NCBI GenBank assembly: GCA_905250125.1
Contig: CAJNOL010000555.1
Span: 58,980-122,979, forward strand
DNA length: 64,000 bases
Reading direction: 5' to 3'
Source: Rotaria sordida
Lineage: Eukaryota > Rotifera > Eurotatoria > Philodinida > Philodinidae
Below the pieces are notes generated by a model. That model was not told where the DNA came from and made no database searches. It saw nothing but the letters and a program-made list of their open reading frames with translations. Positions 50,826 to 59,372 of the stretch are shown here, piece by piece; within the stretch, counting starts at the first letter, position 1, and each line of letters starts with the position of its first letter. Both the position numbers and the translations under genes were made by a program.

Positions 50826-51058
50826 ATGCTACCTTGCCGTTACACTCAAGCATCTAAGGCACATCCTGTAACATTCCAGGTAACACTTGTACGATACCAG
50901 GTAGTGCCTATGGCATCACAAGACATACTTGTAGCATCTTAGATAACATCGGTAGCACTCTAGATAGTATCTCTAGCATTCCAGGTGATATCTGTGGCAT
51001 TCCAGATAATACCTCTAGCATCCCAGGAAATAGTTGCAGCATTCCAGAAAGCATTTAA
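50826..51058 (+). repeat. 21-bp minisatellite, same family as the core of the 29525-30475 element
   Basis: About eleven diverged 21-bp units of type AGCATTCCAGGTGATATCTGT run in one direction. The unit matches the core of the MULE-like element in the PLAC8 intron. No GC-rich TIRs are seen beside it, so it may be a remnant of a related element. Confidence 0.7.
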
Positions 51059-51493
51059 ACTTGATACTTGAAAGTTAAAACTTGAAACTTGAAAACTCAA
51101 TTGAAATCAAGTTTTCAGTTTGACATTACTGACCCACACACTTCCACACCCACACTCTTACAGTAAGAAGCATACTAAATCTTAAAATAAGATATTTGTA
51201 CGGTTTCGTAAGATCACACAGTATTCATTTTAGAAAAACCAGTTGTCGGTAAGAACTTGTACGATCTTATACGATCTTCGTCAGATTCTTCCACCTGACT
51301 AGATAAAAAGGTGATATTCTTCATCAGCTCGATAAGCTCTATCGAATGATGTATGATTGAAAATGATCTTCTTTTTGCTTCTCTTTTGCCTTCGGTGCAC
51401 CTTATATTCTATTGTTATTTAATTCTCGACTAAGTTGATTACTGAAAAGGAAGAGTTAAAAATAACAGATAGAACGATTCGATGCGTTTTATT

Positions 51494-51976
51494 AGTTTCC
51501 GGGAAACTCATTTTACTGCGAGGACAGGTGTAAGAGATTTGCAATGGACATAATGGCCGTAATGGGCGTAATGGCCATAATGGCGATAATGAATAATGTG
51601 GCCATATTGGCTGTTATACACGATCTCATGCGATGTTCCATTAGCCTTTGTCGGTGAAACTCCTTTCTCCGCGCCCACACTTGGTGCGATGCTGTGTGAG
51701 TCCTTCTCGGTGAAATTCCTTTTTACGCACCCATATCTGCTGCGATGTGATGTCTGTTAGTTTTTTAGAATTTAAGCATTTTGAATACATGTAAGAGCTC
51801 GATATCTTTGATGATCATATCCAATACGACGATTATGGCCATTATGTCCATTACGGTCATTATGGCTATTTTGTCCATGGGCACCTTCAACAGAAACTGA
51901 ATGTGTGTTTCGGAAACTGAATTCAGTTTCCAGAAATTGATCAGTGTCGGGAAAATAAATGAGTTTCCTGGAAACT
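51494..51976. mobile_element. Inverted-repeat (MITE-like) element
   Basis: The ends AGTTTCCGGGAAACTCATTT and the complement of the right end (AGTTTCCAGGAAACTCATTT) match with one mismatch. Inside, a run of diverged ATAATGGCC/GTAATGG units (51551-51612) is mirrored by CCATTATGTCC units at 51828-51872, and two direct copies of a TCGGTGAAA(C/T)TCCTTT segment lie between. No target duplication is certain and there is no coding capacity. Confidence 0.65.
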
Positions 51977-52109
51977 TATATAACGCATTATATGGATAGA
52001 ACTTGTCTTCTTCATCAAGAGAATAGGTCGATCTGTTTTCAATCGATTTATTAAATCGTAAAAAGCAAATAATTTATATTTATTCTGAAATATGAATTGT
52101 AAAAAAAAA

Positions 52110-52209
52110 NNNNNNNNNNNNNNNNNNNNNNNNNNNNNNNNNNNNNNNNNNNNNNNNNNNNNNNNNNNNNNNNNNNNNNNNNNNNNNNNNNNNNNNNNNN
52201 NNNNNNNNN
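52110..52209. other. Assembly gap of 100 N
   Basis: A run of exactly 100 N at the 3' side of the Penelope-like fragment, probably caused by repeats. The true distance is unknown. Confidence 0.99.
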
Positions 52210-52266
52210 ATATACATATTATTTGCACTTAATGTCCTATGAGTCATGCAATCTAGGAGAATCTTA

Positions 52267-52960
52267 TCAATTTTGTTTTAATTTAAATTTCACCTTCTTT
52301 TTATTCTTCCAACCATCTGGTGAAACAAAAAATGGAATGGATCGAGTAGTTACATTTAAATCCGGTTTCAATGCTATAATAGCTAATGATTCCTTAATCT
52401 TCAATCTTTGAACAGAATTGTCTTTGTACAAGATATTACAATCATTATAATTTGTTTTATGGTTAAATTTCATTTCATGTTTAGCCAGTGCTGATTTTAT
52501 ATCAGACTGTTTATACGAATTCATATAAATGGTCCCGTTTCCCCATTCTGAGGATCATCACCTATTGGTTGACTACCTTGTTGAGAATTGACTCGTTTCT
52601 TCTTTAATCGATCCGATCTTTTTAATCCCGTATCTATTGTAGATGTGGGGGAGTTTGTGGAGATTTGAATTCACTAATAGCATTTGATTCACGGTATCCA
52701 TGTTTCCACATACGTCTAATAACCTGTCGAGTGGTCTCTCCAACATAATGTGATGGGCAATTATTACAAGTAAAGTGATAAGCCACTCCAGATTGTAAGC
52801 TTTTTGGAATACCATTCATGTTGTTAAAATTTTGCTCCACAGTAGAAGGAGGTGTAGGAATAACTAATAACTGTAGATTAGGTTTCTCCTTTTTTGCTGA
52901 ATGTTGTACCCGTCTAATAAATTGTTTTATGGAAGAACCAATGTATAGTGAATTAATCAT
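52267..52960 (-). mobile_element. Penelope-like retroelement fragment, GIY-YIG endonuclease end
   Basis: On the minus strand, 52960-52634 encodes GVAYHFTCNNCPSHYVGET followed by TRQVIRR, the Cys-containing linker and GIY-YIG start of EN(+) Penelope-like elements. After a frame break, 52524-52267 encodes SALAKHEMKFNHKTNYNDC and VQRLKIKES, the second half of the endonuclease with its conserved Glu. The reverse transcriptase that should precede it is absent: just upstream (plus 52973 onward) the sequence becomes TGTGGG-type repeats. It is therefore a 5'-truncated, frameshifted copy next to telomere-like DNA, with its sense strand opposite to the G-rich strand. Confidence 0.75.
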
Positions 52961-52972
52961 AGTAAATTCAGT

Positions 52973-53042
52973 TTTTGGGTGTGGATGTGGGAGTGGGTAT
53001 GGGTGTGGGTGGGTGTGGGGTGTGGGAGTGGGTGTGGGAGGG
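52973..53042 (+). repeat. Interstitial telomere-like array, G-rich on plus strand
   Basis: About 70 bp of diverged (TGTGGG)n units such as GGGTGTGGATGTGGGAGTGGG begin immediately after the truncated 5' end of the Penelope-like fragment. A short C-rich counterpart follows at about 53053-53070. Confidence 0.8.
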
Positions 53043-53270
53043 AAAAATACTCACACCCACACCTCCACCCTTCAACGTTCGTTGTGGTCAAGTGTTCGAA
53101 ACGAACTATCGATTTGTCAAGTCAAATAGAGAGAGAGAATCGCAACAATACTTTATATTGACCGTGGCGCTGGGCAAATGTTTCAATTTAATGATAAAAC
53201 TCGTCATATTTTCCAACGAACTAAGGGTATGAGCGTGTGGATGTAGGTGTGGGTGTGAAGAGAATTGGGA

Positions 53271-53653
53271 CACCGCACCCACACCCACACTCCACATCCA
53301 CCCACACCCACACTCCACATCCACCCACACTCCACATCCACCCACACCCACACTCCACATCCACCCACACCCACACTCCACATCCACCCACAGCTATACA
53401 CTCAACTGACACCCCACATCCATCGACATTCATACCCGCACCCACATCCACCTACACCCGCTCACATCCACACCCACACTTCACATCTACCCACATCCAC
53501 ACTCCACATCCACTCACACCCCACATCCACCCACACCCACACTCCACATCCACCCACAGCTATACACTCAACTGACACCCCACATCCATCGACATTCATA
53601 CCCGCACCCACATCCACCTACACCCGCTCACATCCACACCCACACACGCTGGA
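53271..53653 (-). repeat. Interstitial CCCACA array with a 166-bp higher-order repeat
   Basis: Diverged CCACACCCACACTCCACATC units fill the stretch. A longer block containing CAGCTATACACTCAACTGAC occurs at 53391 and again at 53557, so a 166-bp unit has been duplicated tandemly. The G-rich strand is minus here, opposite to the array at 52973, so the two arrays form a head-to-head pair. Confidence 0.85.
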
Positions 53654-53845
53654 TTCCTGATGCGCATTTTTTTAATAATGAATACAAATACAATTCATCT
53701 TTCTAAATAGTATCACACAGTATATGCATTCAGCTGTTTTCTCGTCGTCAAAATCAAGCGCCGAAAAGCAGAAGTTCAGTATTGCCGGACTGAATTTGTG
53801 TTTTATTGGAGATCAGTGTGTATTTGTGATAACCCATTAGAAAGT

Positions 53846-54556
53846 CTATGCAGCGGTAAGTGCTATTTTTCGCTCAGCTTGAAATTTTTCGTGGATGATT
53901 TTCTGATACCTTAACGGCGATAAATGTCGGTTGAGTGATAAATCGTTTATTGGAGTCGAAAAGGAATCTCCATGCAACTTTCGCAAATCCTCTTCTTTTT
54001 TCTTTGTGTTAGAGTAAGCAGCATTGTTTCTTTCCTTTAAATAATTGCTTACATCATGCATTAAACGTAAAAGTAAATCGTCTTCATGGTCAAATATTGC
54101 CGTTATAGCATCAATATAATCCGATGTCCAGCTCAGATGATACAAAATATTGCCGCAAAATATATAGATAGCATAGATTTGTGGTAACGTAGCTATTATT
54201 GGCACAATCAATTTGCCTAACGAACCCGATGTAATAAAAAAAATGTTTTTGTCTGTATTCCGTCGAATAAATTCCAAACATTTGTCTTTATCTGAAAATA
54301 ATGTCAAAGCATAAACTTCGTCCTGCAACTCATATAGTACATGCGGTGACATATAGGATATTGTTTCTTCGGCTGTAACATCTTCAGACTTGTGCTTGAT
54401 CGATTGTAATTGTTTTTCAAATTTGCTTTTCATTTCAGTATTATTCATTGGTTGGCCGATATGACTATCCAGCCAGACAACTAAATGAGAGTCTTTTGGT
54501 GGACCTTCTGTATCGGCGTATGGGATACAAGTGCCAACTTTGAGATCTGGTTCCAT
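53846..54556 (-). CDS. Stand-alone N-terminal module of rotifer ART-TPR proteins
   Basis: A 236-residue frame starting at the ATG at 54556, just after an acceptor-like TCTATCTAG, so a 5' intron is possible. The core reads SHLVVWLDSHIGQPMNN, then a helix, VYALTLFSDKDKCLEFIRR, IFFITSGSLGKLIVP and LPQIYAIYIFC. This alternates strands and helices like a response-regulator or TIR-type flavodoxin fold. The same order is seen in the module before the ART domain at 4967-5300 (VVIIWVDPYI, VIHTFTQSDQCIHCL, LIVTVTLCEQLIPLV, LKSIYIF). The C-terminal 70 residues are charged and helical. In the ART-TPR gene the module is fused to ART; here there is no ART behind it. It starts about 90 bp downstream of the deaminase-like gene on the same strand. 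Function unknown. Confidence 0.7.
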   Translation of the reverse strand: MEPDLKVGTCIPYADTEGPPKDSHLVVWLDSHIGQPMNNTEMKSKFEKQLQSIKHKSEDVTAEETISYMSPHVLYELQDEVYALTLFSDKDKCLEFIRRNTDKNIFFITSGSLGKLIVPIIATLPQIYAIYIFCGNILYHLSWTSDYIDAITAIFDHEDDLLLRLMHDVSNYLKERNNAAYSNTKKKEEDLRKLHGDSFSTPINDLSLNRHLSPLRYQKIIHEKFQAERKIALTAA

Positions 54557-54646
54557 AACTAGATAGAAACAAACAACTAATTTCATTATTCTGGAGAGTT
54601 GGAAAAGCTTATCAGCTCATAATGTTCGATCAAACTGGTTTGTGTA

Positions 54647-57600
54647 CTATATCCGCTTGACATATAGAAGAAGATCACTTTTTCTACACAGATATGTGGA
54701 CTGCGTGTGAGTCGACAACAAATCTTCTGCCCTCAAAGTGGGGTATTCGATACGAATACTATCCGCGGAGAAGTGCTCATCACGAAAGAATGTCGTAAGA
54801 AAAACTTCAATAACAAGTCTGACTGTTGTGAGCTTTCTAGAATTCAGTCGTCTGCACAAAAGTGTCACTGGCAGCTAGAGAGCTGCGGGCCCTTCCAGAC
54901 CCGGGCCTGGACCCGGGTCTGAAAATTTAGCTTTTACCGGGCCCGGGTTCGGGTCCGGGTCTAAACCTAAGAGGAAAGTCAGACCCGGTCTGCATTAAGT
55001 TATGAATGGAAATATATAACAATAACAATTAAAGTTAACAAAATTGAAAAAGGAACAGTCAGAAATAATTTTACACTCATTTGACCTTTGAAGTCTCCAA
55101 TGAAGAGCTAAAATTGCGTTCCCTTTTCTGTTCATGTACACATAGGGTGTCAAATATTGGTGAAAAGAGGATCGGGTCTAGACCCGGCCGGGTCTGGGTC
55201 TAGACTCGGCCGGGTCCGGGTCGGGTCCGGGTCTGAAAATTTAGTTTTTCCAGGGCCCGGGTCCGGGTCCAAAAAAACATGGACCCGCAGCTCTCTACTG
55301 GCAGCATACCTTGTTGATTCATTCTTAGTAGTAATTTTTCTTGTATTTCGTAGGCGTTCCTCATTTTGATGACATTAAGCTGCTTTTCATTTCGTAGTTT
55401 TCCGGAGGATTGATCTTCCAGTATTGATTGAAAAATTTTCCATAACTGATGGCTTGATAAGAAGTTTGCAAACATGTCAATTCTATCGTCGTTTGGCAAA
55501 GCATAATCCAAAAAATTACACCATTTGTTGATAGTTATAGAATCCCATGTTTCGTCTCCAGCTTCAGAGACGGTTAGCATGATAAAATAACCCCATATAT
55601 CATTAGCTGGTTGCTCAAAACATTGTGCTATTTCTTGTAATTCATCCATATGATATAATAGAATAGTGTTACTCAGCTCAGATTGTGGGTCTTCGAATGG
55701 TTTACCTTGATGAACGTTTATCCATAATATGTGAGCTAGATCAAATGACAGTTGATTTGTAACAGCAAACTTCAGGCTATTATTTCTGAAGGGAAATCGT
55801 TGTATCTTTGTACAAATTAATAGTTTTGAATCCATATCAATTTTTTTCATTGGTACTAGTATGTTGAGATGCTGTAGTTCTAAGCTTTTACTTAAAGCTT
55901 CACGCTTCGGCGTAGTGCGTAATAAAGCAAAGAAGGTCGGGCATACATCGAATCGTTTGAGTGAGTCCAGTGTCATATGTAGCATAGCCCGTATCAGTTC
56001 AACTGAAGTACTTTCATCGCCAAATTCTTTATATAACGTTGGCCAATTCATCTGTGAATGAACCGCATCATTATATAGGATTGCAAAGTCTCGATCAATA
56101 TGATAGGAGAGTGTGGATGAATCTTGAAATTCAAATGCGCCGGCTAGTTTGGATGAATCTTCGATGTTGTATAGTTCGTAAAAGTGAGAATGTTTCGAAA
56201 AGGGAGTACTTATTTTCATCGATAAAAATGGTATGATAAGTTGATCAAAAGGGCGCACAATACACGATCGTTTGTATGATTCTGTATCAGGATATTGATA
56301 ATATTGAGTGACACAGGCAGTCATTGTTGTTGTTGATATCTTCGTTACGGACATCGTGGTTACATGCTCCCAGTTCTCTATTTCTCGTTTTGCTTTAATA
56401 TACTCGGGCTCCGATTTTTCTGGATTACGTTCATACTTAGCAATGTGATGCAGAGCTGCTGTTGCAGCACTACCATGTGGACAAATCGCATATAATACGT
56501 GTTCTTCTGATTGATTGTCACAATTTGTCCGTATGTCAGGATGATAATTTGCTTTGAGTATGATTTGTGTAACCATATCAACATCAGTGTAACCATATTT
56601 GTTCATATTTGAATGAAGAACCAATTGTTTATCCATTTTTCCTGCTTTTAGCTTTTTCAACATCTTTGTTAATTTTTTCATATTTTCTTGATCTTCCCAT
56701 GCACATGCGTTTTCTAGTCCACCCAGTAGTTCTCGCTCTTGATTTTTCCATGCATCGTTTAGTTTTTTCAGTGTTTTCTCCATATCCAACTTACTGCAAA
56801 AACCGAATATTAATGAATCATCACAATCTATTTTAGTGGCGCGTTCGATTATGCCTTGTGGTATCGGATCACCAGGAAATGGCTGCATTGACATAAATCT
56901 GATGACGAAAGGTGGCTTGTCACCATCTCTAATAATCATTGAATAATCAGCTGGTTCACTATATTTGTCATTTTTCATCAAGTCTTCATATATTCGCTCA
57001 CATTTGTCCAAAACGTCACAATGTTTCTGGTAGTGTCTACTCCGAGGATCATGAAACATCCCGTTATACTCGGCTTCATAATTAGACCTTTTCCAGTTTG
57101 AATGAGTTAGATAGCTGATGGCAAGAGCAATAGGAGCTAAATTATAACACTGTTCTGCTGAAAGGTGGTATTGATTTTTTAGCTGGTTTGGGTACATGGT
57201 CGTGCAATACCGATAAAATGGCATGTTCATAGTCGAAACGTATAAGCAGTCGAGTATATAACGAACTAGTCTTGGATGTAGAACAACCAATGGATTTCGA
57301 AATCGTTCGTTTGTCTTGATTGTACTTGTTGTTGTGTTTTCAGTTGGTGTACCTAAATATTTATCAAAACAATAGCTTTTTGAATCGTCGACGATGTGTC
57401 TTAGTTGCTCTGGAGTCTGAATAATACCCGAATAAATAGCCCGACAGTACTCAGCAGCCAACGAATGATGTCCGAAATGCTTTGATTGACACTGATCGAT
57501 TGGCCATATACCGTCGTTATCTGTCGAAAGTACAACTGGTATGCGAGGATCTTCGAAAAAACTATCTAATGAATGTGTTTGTTCTACAGTTCGTCCGCGT

Positions 57601-59372
57601 CGAACTGACTCGCCTAACAGATAAATATTACTTGTTATATTCACTTCAAATGCAATGTTTTGAAAAATCTGTCTTGACAATTCTTTCATTTCAGCCATTA
57701 AGACAGACGATTTACGGTTGCTGGATTTTGTGTCGTCTTTATAGTCAAAGATGATGTTAAATGCGATGCCGTGCCCAACACGAATACCATAACCTAACTC
57801 TTGTTTTAAATATTCTATCCCAAGAAGAACGATGTACATATGTGAGACAAAGAGGTGGTAGCCGGGCAACGTAGAATTGACGGCAGCTACATTTTCACCT
57901 CCATGAATGCGTAATCCATAGTTTGGATTTGATTCTCTTCGTTTTCGCACGTGTTCAAGGAATTCTTTGGCCACAAAAGGACAATACGGAAAACCTAGTT
58001 CGTCGCCACATAAATCGAGACCAACCACCCAATGATAAAATACTGGAATACAAGCTCCTGTTTCTTCAAGTTTGGTTAATTTGTGGATTAAAGCAGAAAA
58101 TAGCCTACTATCTTCATTGTTACTGCTTCGAATAATTTCATCTAGCATATGGTATATAGCTAGCTGCGGTGCTTCAGCTAATAATTGTATGGCTTTCTCC
58201 TGTTCATACGGCTTCGCCTTTGTAGCATCAATCACATCCATATCTAAGTCAATGAATCGACGATTGAAACCAGCTAGAAATCTGTATGTCACCTCGTTTC
58301 TAGATTCGGAAGTAAACCACGGGAAATCTTTCATAATTTGACGAAAGGCTGTTTCGGTATTTGTATAGTTAGTGTCATGTCGCGGAGAAAAACTACGAAG
58401 TATATCGAAAATGTGTGCACTCGATAAATCTCCGACGCCGATGGAAAATTCACAATATTTAACAGGTGGAATACACGTTTGATAACGGCGTAGAGCATGC
58501 TGTAATAGCAATCCTAGTATATCCAGTCTTTGTTCGTACAAAGAATTTTTTAGTGCGAAACGACGTGGATAGAATTCAGGTGTGAATAGACCACGAAATG
58601 AGTGATAGTCAATCGACCGTGGCCTGGTTCCATCGGCATTACACATTGAAAATGCATTGATTATATGTGCGCGAGCATCACGCTTTGCTGGATGAAAGAT
58701 ATCTTCCATTGCCAAATCACCATCGATCAGTTCATAAAGCTTTTCGACTATCATACCGTGCACAATTTGAATTTTCTGTTCGCGAGCATTAAATATAATC
58801 CAATATTTGAATGGTGATATGCCATGGTCGTCTTGTTTATATACACCAAGCTTTTCTTCTAGTGTCATTTGAACTATATCGAGGTTAGAATTCGTCAATG
58901 AGAACGCATTTGCGAAATTTTCCATGCTTATTACAACATCATACGAAAAATCTCTGGCGAATGAAAGATCACGATGTTCCATCTCACGGCGCAGTTTAGG
59001 AGTATATAACTCTCTTAACGTAACTGTTTCGTCATCATCACCATCAAAATTTACGTCAGGTCCATCACGTAAATGATCGAAAAACTCGGCCGTTCGTTTC
59101 CTGTCTACAAACCCATCTTGACACCAAACCAAAGGCCCGAGCCGTCGCCGCAGCTGAAGATCATCACGAAACTGGGTATTAGTCGGTAAAATGGTTCGGT
59201 TCGTTAATACATTATTTATCCAGAATTCAGCATTTCCCATGCCAAGTAAATGTGTATGTAACTCATAAAGTTCTGGTTTGTTACCCAATTCAATGTTTAA
59301 TAGCGAACGCTTGTTATTCATTTTGAATCTAAATGGTTTAATATCTGTAAGATATTCATAAATATTCGTCAT
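54647..59372 (-). pseudogene. Very large adenosine-deaminase-fold protein, interrupted near its C-terminus by a MITE
   Basis: Without the 422-bp insertion and one target-site copy, a single intronless frame of 1431 residues runs from 59372 to 54647. It has adenosine/AMP deaminase metal-binding motifs in order: ELHTHLLGMG (His39, His41), HGGE (His490, Glu493), RVGHG (His534) and LSTDNDGIWP (Asp618, Asp620). The 450-residue gap between the first two motifs is far longer than in ordinary deaminases (about 340 residues in all). The last 750 residues match nothing I recognise. The enzyme probably deaminates an adenine nucleotide or nucleoside. The insertion leaves 1358 native residues followed by about 32 foreign ones and a stop at 55200, so all catalytic motifs survive and the allele may still be partly functional. 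It looks GC-richer than the metazoan genes. The first ATG at 59372 was chosen; a second is at 59321. Confidence 0.75.
54876..55297. mobile_element. 422-bp hAT-type MITE
   Basis: The terminal inverted repeats TAGAGAGCTGCGGG match perfectly at both ends. The element is flanked by the identical 8-bp duplication CTGGCAGC (54868-54875 and 55298-55305). Its ends are rich in (GGGTCC)-type repeats, such as GACCCGGGTCCGGGTC-like blocks near 54898-54965 and 55172-55272. The middle is AT-rich. There is no coding capacity. Its TIR differs from that of the full hAT at 1660, so another transposase must have moved it. Confidence 0.9.

Larger units (their letters stand above)
50186..52109. other. Repeat-rich spacer without genes
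   Basis: It contains a G/T-rich stretch near 50453-50470, the 21-bp minisatellite (50826-51058), a CCACACCCACAC stretch (about 51132-51160) and an inverted-repeat element (51494-51976). Open frames here come from these repeats, and no gene is supported. Confidence 0.55.

Noticed and set aside
52818..53232. Plus-strand Gly/Val/Trp-rich frames over the G-rich array
   Set aside because: Repeat translations antisense to the Penelope-like fragment.
53106..53660. His/Pro/Thr-rich or Gly/Val/Cys-rich open frames on both strands
   Set aside because: They come from the CCCACA-type telomere-like arrays and have no protein character.
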